Positions 26,777 to 39,058 of a stretch of 64,000 nucleotides of DNA are shown in pieces. The stretch spans positions 2,228,415 to 2,292,414 of the forward strand of contig CP054595.1 in NCBI GenBank assembly GCA_013347225.1, in the 5' to 3' direction. Numbering within the stretch: the stretch's first letter is position 1; every line of letters starts with the position of its first letter. This stretch comes from Candidatus Accumulibacter similis. Its GTDB lineage: Bacteria; Pseudomonadota; Gammaproteobacteria; Burkholderiales; Rhodocyclaceae. The position numbers were made by a program, and so were the translations under genes. The notes under the pieces were generated by a model. The model was not told where the DNA came from. It saw only the letters and a program-made list of their open reading frames with translations, and searched no databases.

Positions 26777-26898
26777 CGTCGTCTCCCTTGGCTGGTTCTG
26801 CGGTTCGGCTAGAGCTAGAATAGGGAATCCTGGTGTTCTTCGCCACCTCGTCGCATGCGGCATTGCGTCGCAGCGGCGTCTGGTCCGCCCGACAACAC

Positions 26899-27222
26899 AT
26901 GCGCCTTGTCATTGCCCTTGGGCTTTTCCTGGTCGGTACGCCGCTGCCGGCAGAGCCCCTGCCATCGGCAGCCAGGCAGCGCGAACTGGTCCATCTCGTG
27001 CGACAGGACTGTGGCTCGTGCCACGGCATGACGCTGCAGGGGGGGCTTGGCCCATCGCTGCAGCCCGAAGCCCTGCACGACAAGCCCGTCGACTCGCTGG
27101 TCGCGACGATCCACGGCGGGCGCCCGGGAACGCCCATGCCGCCCTGGCACCGCTTTCTCAGCGAAGCAGAGGCACGCTGGATCGTCGAGCAACTGCTCGC
27201 CGGCTTTCCGCAGGAACGGTAG
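26899..27222 (+). CDS. nirC: Cytochrome c55X-type protein NirC
   Basis: A 107-residue periplasmic monohaem cytochrome: signal peptide RLVIALGLFLVGTPLPA, haem motif CGSCH in VRQDCGSCHGMTLQGGLGP, then the NirC hallmark GRPGTPMPPW with its methionine ligand and a last helix RWIVEQLLAGF. NirC is the electron carrier or helper for haem d1 maturation and is normally followed by nirF and nirDLGHJ. Here no nirF follows, and the gene sits 4 kb from nirS behind a decayed cluster. The start at 26899 is preferred over an in-frame one at 26833 because the signal peptide begins there. Confidence 0.85.
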   Translation: MRLVIALGLFLVGTPLPAEPLPSAARQRELVHLVRQDCGSCHGMTLQGGLGPSLQPEALHDKPVDSLVATIHGGRPGTPMPPWHRFLSEAEARWIVEQLLAGFPQER

Positions 27223-27545
27223 AAGGCAGCCGGACCGCACAGGCGCTTCGCCCCGCTACTGATTCCGCGGCCTTGCGGGCGGGGCAGTTGCTCGCGTCCG
27301 CAGCCCAGATGGATGGCCGGCCAGTGCCGTGCGGGCAGCGCTGGCGCTCGCGCGATGCCGTCAGCGCCAGCCGTCGCTGCCGTGCGTTCCGCGCCCGCCG
27401 CCGGCGGGCGCCTTGGCGAGACGAGGCCGGGCAGCCCTGCAGGCGTCAGTTTTTTTTACACTTGCTGCCGCCGTTGGCGCATGGCCACCTCCGCTCCACG
27501 AACAATCATTCATAAAAACAGCTTGTTGGGGCTTTGCCAGTTTTC
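27223..27545. other. Gap upstream of the sigma-54 promoter
   Basis: Over 300 bases without a supported gene. As the DNA before a sigma-54 promoter it is where an enhancer-binding protein would dock, but I did not identify a convincing repeated site. Confidence 0.45.
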
Positions 27546-27561
27546 TGGCACGCATGTTGCT
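27546..27561 (+). promoter_or_regulatory. Sigma-54 (-24/-12) promoter of the PEP-CTERM gene
   Basis: TGGCACGCATGTTGCT fits the RpoN consensus TGGCACG-N4-TTGCT exactly, with GG and GC ten bases apart. A start near 27572 leaves a 55-base leader. In that leader CCCAGGT (27578-27584) and ACCTGGG (27593-27599) form a hairpin, and AAGGAG precedes the ATG. PEP-CTERM systems often come with the sigma-54 two-component pair PrsK/PrsR, a plausible controller. Confidence 0.88.
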
Positions 27562-27626
27562 TATATCTCGCTGCGCACCCAGGTGCGAGAAAACCTGGGG
27601 TCTTTCTACTATAAGGAGTATCAATC

Positions 27627-28436
27627 ATGAACAAAACTGGCATCGCTCTTGCCATCGCCCTTGCCATGGGTGCGAGTGCGGCAGGCGCGGCAACGGTCAA
27701 CGGGGTTTCGTTCGCTGGGGGCGCCTATTTCGAGGTCGGTGACGTCTATGAGGGCACGCTCGCTTCCGACGGCAAGCTCGCCATCACGGCGCCGGGGCAG
27801 ATTCTGGCCGGTGTTGGGCGCATCGACAACTTCAAGGATTCGCAGGGCAACGTCACCTGGTCGCGCGGCCAGAACGGCGTCTTCCTGAGCTACTGGTTCG
27901 ACGGCTACAAGACGCAGGCGATCAATTCTGCTGTTCCGGCGACGCCCCCATTCAACGTCCTGTTCTCCGGCGGGTCGATCCACTTCTACACCTCGGCGAC
28001 CGAGTTCGTGCCGACCGGCAGCTTCGCAGCCGATAAGGCGACCATATCGGCCGGCAACCTCTGGGTTGACGCCACCGGCGCCACGACGCGGCTTTGCACC
28101 GCTGCCGACGCCTGCCTCGATGGTGTCGGCACCCCGATCGCCCTCGACTCGTTCATCCTCAGCGGCAGCCTGGGCTCGATCGGCAGTGGCGCGGGCAACG
28201 GCCTGCTGAACTTCACCGGCGGTCCTGCGCAGCTCTACCTCGACACCAACGCCTTCCCGGGTGGCAGCGATGCAGCGCTTGGCAGCAGCTTCAACAGCGG
28301 TTCTGCCACCGCCGGCTATGCCGCCAGCGGCAGCATCGACATCCGCGGTGTCGCGCTGCCGGAACCGGCAACGCTGAGCGTGATGGGCCTTGCTCTTCTC
28401 GGCATGGCTGGCATCCGTCGCCGCAAGGCAGCCTGA
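27627..28436 (+). CDS. PEP-CTERM sorting domain protein
   Basis: A 269-residue secreted protein. Signal peptide to about residue 21 (ALAMGASAAGA); a beta-rich, Gly/Ser-rich body; two cysteine-bearing segments (TRLCTAADACLDG); and the C-terminal sorting tag LPEPATLSVMGLALLGMAGI followed by RRRKAA. Exosortase (EpsH/XrtA) cleaves such tags during export of extracellular-matrix proteins. The body has no family I recognise. Expression is predicted to depend on sigma-54. A double hairpin ends the transcript, so the gene is monocistronic. The exosortase is not in the window. Confidence 0.92.
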   Translation: MNKTGIALAIALAMGASAAGAATVNGVSFAGGAYFEVGDVYEGTLASDGKLAITAPGQILAGVGRIDNFKDSQGNVTWSRGQNGVFLSYWFDGYKTQAINSAVPATPPFNVLFSGGSIHFYTSATEFVPTGSFAADKATISAGNLWVDATGATTRLCTAADACLDGVGTPIALDSFILSGSLGSIGSGAGNGLLNFTGGPAQLYLDTNAFPGGSDAALGSSFNSGSATAGYAASGSIDIRGVALPEPATLSVMGLALLGMAGIRRRKAA

Positions 28437-28449
28437 GCAACGACCGGCC

Positions 28450-28524
28450 GGGCCGCCGGGGCCATCCGGCGGCCCGGGCCCGCAAGAACGGAAGCCCGTC
28501 TGGTGCCAACCAGGCGGGCTTTTT
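28450..28524 (+). terminator. Double hairpin terminator after the PEP-CTERM gene
   Basis: A 10-bp perfect stem GGGCCGCCGG/CCGGCGGCCC (28450-28475) is followed by a second hairpin AGCCCG...CGGGCT with an inner CTGGT/ACCAG stem, then TTTT (28493-28524). The second is a standard intrinsic terminator. Confidence 0.85.
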
Positions 28525-28739
28525 GCTGTCCCGCCCGTCCGACCAGCGGCAGCTTGCCCTGACTGCAGGCTTGCCGACAGGACGGCATCTGCACCCTGCC
28601 GGTCGCTGCTGTTGACCCAGGCCGGCAGCGGTGGCGGTCGCCGTGGCAAGGTTCCCGGCGCAGCGGCGGCGGCGCCGGAAGGCTGTGTCAGCGGCGCGCT
28701 TGCCGGCCTCGCAGCAGGAGCGTCATGGTGGAGAGCGGA

Positions 28740-29822
28740 TCAGGTTGCGGCCGGCGGCCGCAGCGCGCGCAGATCGCCGGTTCGATTGACCTCGACGGAG
28801 ATGTGCGCGAGTTCGGCGTGGCGGGAGAGTTCCTCGCGCACGGCCGTGGGGGTGAGCGCCGGATCGTCGCTCACCAGGCTGGCGATGACTGCGAACTTCT
28901 CGCGGCCGACGCGCCAGACGTGCAGGTCGTCGATCAGCGGTGGCGATTGCCAACCGGTGTTGCCGGCGAGAGTCTGTCGCACCCTGTCGACCACCGGATG
29001 GTCCATTTCCCGGTCCAGGAGCACGCGGCCGGTGTCGCCGATCAGTCCCCACGCCCAGCGCGCGACGAGGATGCCGCCGACGATTCCCATGAGCGGATCG
29101 AGCCAGTTCCAGCCGTAGACCATGCCGCCGAGCAGAGCAACGATCGCCAGCATGGAGGTCGCGGCATCGGCGACGACGTGCAGGTAGGCGGCGCGCAGAT
29201 TGAGGTCGGGATCGCTGCGCTGGTCGGGCTTCGCGTGCGTGTGCGGCCGCCCGTCGCCAAGCGGCTGCTCATCGGCGTGGGAATCGTGCTGGGCGTGGTG
29301 ATCGTGATGGTCGTGGTGATCGTGATGGTCGTGCGCGTGGCCGTGGTGGTGGGCGTGTCCCGGGCCGTGCGCCGCATGCAGGATCAGCGCGCAGGCGATG
29401 TTGACCGCCAGTCCGAGCGTGGCGACGACGATTGCCTCGGTGAACTGGATCGGCTGTGGTGACAGCAGACGTTCGAGCGAGCCGCTGAGCATCAGCAGCG
29501 CCACGCCGAGCAGGAATATGGCACTGGCGAAGCCGGCGAGAACCTCGATCTTCCAGGTGCCGAAGGCAAAACTCCGATCGTTCGCGTAGCGCCTGGCGGC
29601 GCTGTAGGCGAGGGCCGAGAGGCCGATCGCCACCGCATGGGAACTCATGTGCCAGCCATCGGCAAGCAGCGCCATCGAGTTGAACCACCAGCCGGCGACG
29701 ATCTCGACCAACATCATCGTCGCGGTGATCAGCATCACCAACCGGGTGCCCTTTTCAGCCGCCAGGTTGCCTTCGTCGAAGACGTGCGTGTGGCTCCAGG
29801 GGGATGTCTCGGCTTGTTGCAT
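28740..29822 (-). CDS. dmeF: Cation diffusion facilitator (DmeF-type Co/Ni exporter)
   Basis: A 360-residue inner-membrane CDF antiporter. The N-terminus SPWSHTHVFDEGN is the DmeF opening. Six helices carry the zinc/cobalt-site motifs (ALLADGWHMSSH and HVVADAATSM). Between helices 4 and 5 is an extreme histidine-rich loop of about 55 residues (residues 150-205) with repeated HDHHDHH. A cytoplasmic domain with DDLHVWRVG follows. It exports Co2+, Ni2+ or related divalent metals. It lies 20 bp after the RcnR/CsoR-like repressor gene, forming dmeR-dmeF. Confidence 0.93.
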   Translation of the reverse strand: MQQAETSPWSHTHVFDEGNLAAEKGTRLVMLITATMMLVEIVAGWWFNSMALLADGWHMSSHAVAIGLSALAYSAARRYANDRSFAFGTWKIEVLAGFASAIFLLGVALLMLSGSLERLLSPQPIQFTEAIVVATLGLAVNIACALILHAAHGPGHAHHHGHAHDHHDHHDHHDHHAQHDSHADEQPLGDGRPHTHAKPDQRSDPDLNLRAAYLHVVADAATSMLAIVALLGGMVYGWNWLDPLMGIVGGILVARWAWGLIGDTGRVLLDREMDHPVVDRVRQTLAGNTGWQSPPLIDDLHVWRVGREKFAVIASLVSDDPALTPTAVREELSRHAELAHISVEVNRTGDLRALRPPAAT

Positions 29823-29842
29823 GGGGCGGATCCTTTGCAGCG

Positions 29843-30112
29843 TCAGAGGTACTTGCAGATTTCCTTGAACTCGCGGATGGCGTCGTTCGCACTGCGTGGC
29901 CCGTCGCCGGTGGCCTGATCGAGACAGTGGTCGATGTGGTCGTGTACCAGCGTCTTCTTGGCGCTGGCGATGGCGCGTTCGACGGCCTGCAGTTGCTGCG
30001 CGACCTCGAGGCAGCCACGGTTGTCCTCAAGCATGGCGACGATGCTGCGCAAGTGGCCCTCCGCCCGCTTCAGGCGCTTGATGATCTCCGGGTGCGCGGC
30101 GTGCGTGTTCAC
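29843..30112 (-). CDS. dmeR: Metal-responsive repressor of the RcnR/CsoR/FrmR family
   Basis: An 89-residue all-helical repressor. It carries the family features HPEIIKRLKRAEGHLRSIV, the metal/thiol residue region EDNRGCLEVAQQL and HDHIDHCLDQA. The N-terminal HxxH-like start and the internal Cys and His residues match the DmeR/RcnR type that senses Co or Ni rather than formaldehyde. Translation starts at GTG (30110-30112), with AGGAGG 13 bases upstream. The operator lies immediately before it, overlapping the ribosome-binding region. It is co-transcribed with dmeF. Confidence 0.9.
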   Translation of the reverse strand: MNTHAAHPEIIKRLKRAEGHLRSIVAMLEDNRGCLEVAQQLQAVERAIASAKKTLVHDHIDHCLDQATGDGPRSANDAIREFKEICKYL

Positions 30113-30120
30113 GGCTGAAT

Positions 30121-34443
<4,323 letters not shown>

Positions 34444-34466
34444 CAAACCGGCGCGGTTGAGGCAAG

Positions 34467-34886
34467 GTGCGCTGGCTGGCTATCGCCCTGGTGGTGGTCA
34501 TCGTCCTGCTGCAGCACCCGCTGTGGCTGGGCAAGGGCGGCTGGCTGCGGGTCTGGGAAGTCGACCGGCAACTGGCGGAGCAGAAGGAGATCAATCATGT
34601 CCTCGAACTGCGCAATGCCGGGCTCGATGCCGAGGTGCGTGACCTCAAGCAGGGTTACGACGCGATCGAGGAGCGTGCCCGCTTCGAGCTGGGGATGGTC
34701 AAGCAGGGTGAGGTGTTCGTCCAGATTCCCGAACGGGCAGCGGCAGAACCAGCGGCCGCAGTGATCCCCGGGAAAGCGCCAGCGGCGCCCGCCGCCAAGG
34801 CGGTAGCGGCGGCTCCGGCCAAGGTGGCGGCAGCGGCGAAGCCGGGCGCAGCGTCGCTGCAGCCGGCAAAGGCGGCGCCGCCGTAG
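34467..34886 (+). CDS. ftsB: Cell division protein FtsB with long Ala/Pro-rich tail
   Basis: A 139-residue bitopic divisome protein that links FtsL and FtsQ. A short cytoplasmic start and one membrane helix ([19 protein letters not shown]) precede a coiled coil ([23 protein letters not shown]) and [19 protein letters not shown]. The last 45 residues are a low-complexity Ala/Pro/Lys tail not present in the usual 90-105-residue FtsB. Translation starts at GTG 34467 with AGGCAAG just before. It follows eno by 23 bp, the typical proteobacterial order. Confidence 0.92.
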   Translation: MRWLAIALVVVIVLLQHPLWLGKGGWLRVWEVDRQLAEQKEINHVLELRNAGLDAEVRDLKQGYDAIEERARFELGMVKQGEVFVQIPERAAAEPAAAVIPGKAPAAPAAKAVAAAPAKVAAAAKPGAASLQPAKAAPP

Positions 34887-34936
34887 CGCTCCGGTCGTGG
34901 CGGCCCGCAGCATCCTGCGGCCAGCCGCCGGATGGG

Positions 34937-35647
34937 CTATTCGAGCAACTCGATCTGTCCCGAGACCGTCGTGCTGACCAGGCTCTCGCCAGCCTCCAAC
35001 GGCATCGGCGGCGCTGCGTCGGCAGCCATCGCCGGCGAACGCATGAGCGGCATCACGGGCGGGCGGCCACTGCTGTTGACCGTCAGGTGCCGGATCCGGA
35101 AGGGCTTTCCGAGCGCGTCGGCGATCACCTTGGCGCGCTCGCGGAAGGCAGCCAGCGCAGCGATGGTCGCTTCGGTCTCCGCCCTGCGGCGCGTTTCGGC
35201 CGCTGGCAGCATGTTCAGGCTGGCAACGCCGAGCGAGGCCTGCAGCTTGCCGAGAAGTTCCGAGAGTGCCGCCGGGTCGGTGGACTCGAGTGTCAGGTCG
35301 GATCGCATGCGCCAACCTTCGATCCGGTTGCCCTTGCCGTACATGGGCTGCGTGTGCGTGGCACCACTCTGCACGCGGACGTTGCCGTAGGACCTGGCGA
35401 TCCTCAGCCCGTCGGCGACCAGGCCGTTGACCCGTCTGCCCAGTTCGCCCGGTGTCGCACCGCTGGCTTCGGCGAAGACCGTCGCGCGTGCCAGGTCGTT
35501 GGCCGCCGGCCGGCTGGCTTCTGCGGCCAGGTCGACAGTCGTCGTGCGCTCTGCGGTGGCCGCCAGCGCCGGCGGAACAGGCAGCAGGCCGAGGAAGGGC
35601 AGGGCGAGGAGGGGCAGGGCGTTGCGCAGTGCCGCGAGTGCTTTCAT
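34937..35647 (-). CDS. SIMPL (DUF541) domain periplasmic protein
   Basis: A 236-residue exported protein. Signal peptide to about residue 29 (LPFLGLLPVPPALA), then the SIMPL/BP26-like domain: LAAEASRPAANDLARATVFAEASG, VNGLVADGLRIARSYGNVRV, DPAALSELLGKLQ, and ALGKPFRIRHLTVNSSG. Family members (Brucella BP26/OMP28) form periplasmic or membrane-associated channels or complexes of unclear role. GGAGAGA precedes the ATG at 35647. It is convergent with ftsB. Confidence 0.87.
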   Translation of the reverse strand: MKALAALRNALPLLALPFLGLLPVPPALAATAERTTTVDLAAEASRPAANDLARATVFAEASGATPGELGRRVNGLVADGLRIARSYGNVRVQSGATHTQPMYGKGNRIEGWRMRSDLTLESTDPAALSELLGKLQASLGVASLNMLPAAETRRRAETEATIAALAAFRERAKVIADALGKPFRIRHLTVNSSGRPPVMPLMRSPAMAADAAPPMPLEAGESLVSTTVSGQIELLE

Positions 35648-35865
35648 CTTTCTCTCCAGTTCGGACGCCAGGTGGCGATGAGGGGTCGCCGGGCCGCCGC
35701 GCTGCAGGCGCCGCGCTGCTTCGTGGGCGCACCAGCGGCCGGCGGAGGGAGTCATTCTAGCCGCATTGCCGCTTGTCTTTCCGGTAGTCAGATCCGGGAA
35801 GCTTGGTTAGAATCTGTTCCGCTCGCGCGCTTCTTGTGCGCGGTTGGGGTCTTTGAGGGGGTAGC

Positions 35866-36336
35866 ATGCTGAAAGCAGGACAGGCAGCGCCGATGTTCGT
35901 CCTCCCCGATGCGGACATGGAACTCATCGATATCGCCCACTTTCAGGGCAGAAGCAATGTCATCCTCTTCTTCTACCCAAGAGATGGCGCACCGTGCTGT
36001 ACCCTGCAGGCAACCGACTTCTCGGATCACGAGGACGAGTTCGCGCGGTTCGATTGCCAGATCTTCGGCATCAGTCCCGACGACTGTCTGAAGCACGCCG
36101 AGTTCCGGGACGAGCACGGTATCTCCGTCTGCCTGCTGTCCGACGAAGACGGCATGGCGTGCAGGCAGTACGGTGTCTGGCAGGAACGGGAGGTGAATGG
36201 TGTCCGGAAGTCCGGCATCGTCCGCTCGACTTTCATCATCGACAAACAGGGCGTCCTTCGGCTCGCGGAGTACGGAGTCAACGCCAAGGGCCACGCGCTC
36301 GCCATGCTGCGGGCGGTGAAGGAACTCAATTCATGA
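35866..36336 (+). CDS. Peroxiredoxin (Bcp/PrxQ type)
   Basis: A 156-residue thiol peroxidase reducing hydroperoxides. The active-site loop is FFYPRDGAPCCTLQATDF: Cys45 aligns with the peroxidatic cysteine of the PGCT motif and Cys44 replaces glycine. The classical PrxQ resolving cysteine five residues later is threonine here, so it may act as a one-cysteine enzyme or use Cys44. FQGRSNVILFFYP and VRSTFIIDKQGVLR are standard. GAGGGGGTAGC precedes the ATG. Its stop overlaps the slyD start (ATGA), suggesting a coupled stress/folding pair. Confidence 0.9.
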   Translation: MLKAGQAAPMFVLPDADMELIDIAHFQGRSNVILFFYPRDGAPCCTLQATDFSDHEDEFARFDCQIFGISPDDCLKHAEFRDEHGISVCLLSDEDGMACRQYGVWQEREVNGVRKSGIVRSTFIIDKQGVLRLAEYGVNAKGHALAMLRAVKELNS

Positions 36337-36836
36337 ACATGCAAGTTGCCAAGAATACCGTCGTCACCCTCGATTACAGCGTCACCGATTTCGAGGGCGA
36401 GTTGGTCGATGCCGGCCAGGAACCGCTGGTCTATCTGCACGGCGGCTACGACGACATCTTTCCGCTGATCGAGGAAGCCGTCCACGGCAAGCGCGTCGGC
36501 GAATCGGTGGTCGTCAAGATGCAGCCGGACGATGCGTTTGGCGAGTACGATGCGACGCTCGTACAACTCGAGCCGCGCAGCCAGTTTCCCGACGAACTGC
36601 AGGTGGGAATGCAGTTCGAGGGCATTCCAGAGGGCGGCGATGAGGACGACGAAGAGGATGTCCTGATCTACCGCGTGACCGAGATTGCCGCCGACAAGGT
36701 GGTGCTCGATGGCAACCACCCGCTGGCCGGGATGTCGCTGATCTTCACCTGCACGGTGACCGACGTTCGTCCGGCGACGGCCGATGAAATCAGGCATGGC
36801 CACACGCACGACGACGATCTTGACGATGAGGACTGA
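36333..36836 (+). CDS. slyD: FKBP-type peptidyl-prolyl isomerase, SlyD-like
   Basis: A 167-residue cytosolic FKBP isomerase/chaperone. It shows VTLDYSVTDFEGELVD, the LVYLHGGYDDIFPLIEEAVHGKRVGE strap split across the FKBP and insert-in-flap domain, DDAFGEYD, and NHPLAGMSLIFTCTV. The C-terminus is a short acidic, His-containing tail (HGHTHDDDLDDED) that may bind metal weakly, far shorter than the nickel-binding tail of E. coli SlyD. Its ATG overlaps the peroxiredoxin stop; an ATG six bases later is an alternative. Confidence 0.93.
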   Translation: MNMQVAKNTVVTLDYSVTDFEGELVDAGQEPLVYLHGGYDDIFPLIEEAVHGKRVGESVVVKMQPDDAFGEYDATLVQLEPRSQFPDELQVGMQFEGIPEGGDEDDEEDVLIYRVTEIAADKVVLDGNHPLAGMSLIFTCTVTDVRPATADEIRHGHTHDDDLDDED

Positions 36837-36993
36837 TCGGCGGCCGATGCAATCGTTTGCGCGCGGCGACCTGCTTGCCGACGGCGACCGGACCGGTGAT
36901 TCACGGCTGCCGCTTGCCGCCGGCGGCAGGCGTCCGTCCTGAGCGGCGGCGCGGCGGCTGGCCGGTGGTCAGGGCGCGCGCTCTGGGCGCAGG

Positions 36994-39042
36994 GTGAACG
37001 CAGGCAGCGCCAGCGTCGTCCTGCCGCAGCCCTTGCTGCGCGGCAGGCGCCGCCCACGCGTGGCCCTGGTCGGTCGCCAGCGCAGCGGCAGGAGCAGCCT
37101 GTTTCTGGCTGCCTCGAGTGCATCGCCGCAGCAGCGGCGGCTGCCGCGCGCGGGCGATGTCTACGCCGAGTGCGTGGTCGATATCGGGCTCGAGCAGATC
37201 TCGCTCGTCGACCTGCCGGCGGTCGACTCGCTGCATCTGCCCGGGGCGCGTGACGTCCTGTTGCTGAAGTACCTGCTGTGGGGCGACCGCTGGCCACCGG
37301 TGGCGGCGCACGAAGACGATCTGCCGGCAGATCCCTTCGACGCGCCCGACGTCCTCATCCAGGTCGTCGACGCGACGGCGCTGCAACGCGATCTCGAACT
37401 CAGCCGCGAACTGTGTCTGCTCGGCAAACCGCTGCTGATCGCTCTGAACCGCGTCGACGAGGCGCGGCGCAAGGGCGTATACCTGAATATCGGCGCCCTG
37501 GCGGAGCTGCTCGGCGTGCCGGTGCTGCCGACCGTGGCGCACATGGGGATTGGCGTCAGTGAACTCTTTGCCGCGGCGCTGGAGGTCGCGCGCGCGAAGC
37601 GGCTGCCGCCCGTCCCGGCACCGAGTCCGCACATCGCCGCCGCCCTCGAGCCGCTGCGTGCGCTGCTCGCGCAGCCGGCGGTGGCGCAGAACTTTGACGT
37701 TCCTCTGCCTTTCCTGTGCATGCAAGTGGCGGAGAACAACGATTACTTCCTGCACGAGTTGGCCTGCCACCTGCCGCAATTGTTGCCGCAGGTGCTGGCG
37801 GCGCGCGAAGCCGCCGCGCGGCGTTTGCCGCGACCACTGCCGGACGAGTTGCACGCCGACCGCCACCATCAGGCGGCGACTCTCTTCGAGAACGTCAGCC
37901 GCTACGGCGGCACGGCCACTGCCGGTCGCTGGCAGCGCCTGCTCGACGGCTTCTTTCTGCATCCGCGCTGGGGCCTGGTCGGCAGCACGCTGGTCTTTGC
38001 GTTGGTCCTGCTGGTGGTGTTCAAGGTCAGCAGCACGATCGACGCGTGGACGGCGGCACCGCTCGTCGACTGGGCGCAGCAGTGGCAGCCCGCTTCGACC
38101 ACCGGCGTCGTCGGCCGGGCGGTGGTCGACGGCCTGATCGGTCTGGTCGCCATCGTCGTCCCCTACATGCTGCCGCTGGTGCTGCTGCTGGTGGCACTCG
38201 AGGAATCCGGGATCATGCACCGCGTCGCCTTCGTCGTCGATCGCGGCTTCCACCGCATCGGTCTGCACGGCGGAGTAGCCGCGCCGTTCCTCGTCGGACT
38301 CGGCTGCAATGTGCCGGCCATCTCGATGGTGGCGGCAGGCAGCAGCGGCAAGGAGCGGCTCGTCGCGACGCTGCTGCTCGCCTTCGTCCCGTGTTCGGCG
38401 CGCTCGGCGATCATCCTCGCGATGGGCGGCAAGTACCTTGGCGGACTCGGCGTGTTCGCCATCTTCGCCCTCACCTTCGTCGTCCTGACCCTGCTCGGGA
38501 GCCTGCTCGCACGGCACTATGCGCACGTCGCCGTCGGGCTGATCCAGGAGATTCCGCCCTATGCGCTGCCGCGCTGGCGCCCCTTGCTGTCCCGGACCTG
38601 GGAGCGCTGCCGCGACATCGTGACCATCGTCACGCCGCTGCTGGTGGCGGGCAGCATCCTGCTGGCGCTGCTCGGCCACTTCGGCGCCGACGAGTGGATC
38701 AACCTGGCGCTGTCGCCGGTCACACACTGGTGGCTGGGCCTGCCCGTCCTGCTCGGCGTGCCGATCCTGTTTGGCATCCTGCGCAAGGAACTGTCGCTGC
38801 TGATGGTCTATCAGGCGCTGGGCACGATCGAGATCGTGCCGCTGCTCGACCACGTGCAGATCGCCACCTTTCTCGTCTTCATCACCTTCTACGTTCCCTG
38901 TGTGTCGACCTTTGCCCTCATGCTGCGGACGATCGGCCCGCGGCAGGCCGGCTTCTCGGTTGTCCTGTCGGTGGCCGTGGCGTTGTTCATCGCCGGCGGC
39001 GTCCGCCTCTTGCTCGAGGTCTGGCGGCTGCTCTTCGGCTGA
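36994..39042 (+). CDS. feoB: FeoB-like ferrous iron transporter with degenerate G domain
   Basis: A 682-residue protein with the FeoB plan: N-terminal G domain, helical spacer and two Gate regions. The transport part is well kept (GLGCNVPAISMVAAG, FVPCSARSAIILAMGG, ILRKELSLLMVYQAL, TFYVPCVSTFALMLR). In the G domain, however, G1 is GRQRSGRSSL, with Arg33 in place of the invariant lysine, and G3 is DLPA (73-76) instead of DxxG. G4 NRVD (152-155) is intact. Nucleotide binding may be weak or lost. The start is GTG 36994. No feoA was found; the 157 bp upstream hold only a 31-codon open frame. Confidence 0.85.
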   Translation: MNAGSASVVLPQPLLRGRRRPRVALVGRQRSGRSSLFLAASSASPQQRRLPRAGDVYAECVVDIGLEQISLVDLPAVDSLHLPGARDVLLLKYLLWGDRWPPVAAHEDDLPADPFDAPDVLIQVVDATALQRDLELSRELCLLGKPLLIALNRVDEARRKGVYLNIGALAELLGVPVLPTVAHMGIGVSELFAAALEVARAKRLPPVPAPSPHIAAALEPLRALLAQPAVAQNFDVPLPFLCMQVAENNDYFLHELACHLPQLLPQVLAAREAAARRLPRPLPDELHADRHHQAATLFENVSRYGGTATAGRWQRLLDGFFLHPRWGLVGSTLVFALVLLVVFKVSSTIDAWTAAPLVDWAQQWQPASTTGVVGRAVVDGLIGLVAIVVPYMLPLVLLLVALEESGIMHRVAFVVDRGFHRIGLHGGVAAPFLVGLGCNVPAISMVAAGSSGKERLVATLLLAFVPCSARSAIILAMGGKYLGGLGVFAIFALTFVVLTLLGSLLARHYAHVAVGLIQEIPPYALPRWRPLLSRTWERCRDIVTIVTPLLVAGSILLALLGHFGADEWINLALSPVTHWWLGLPVLLGVPILFGILRKELSLLMVYQALGTIEIVPLLDHVQIATFLVFITFYVPCVSTFALMLRTIGPRQAGFSVVLSVAVALFIAGGVRLLLEVWRLLFG

Positions 39043-39058
39043 TGTCGCGTCTGCCCGA

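Noticed and set aside
36847..36942. Truncated feoA
   Set aside because: A 31-codon frame with none of the FeoA SH3-like pattern.
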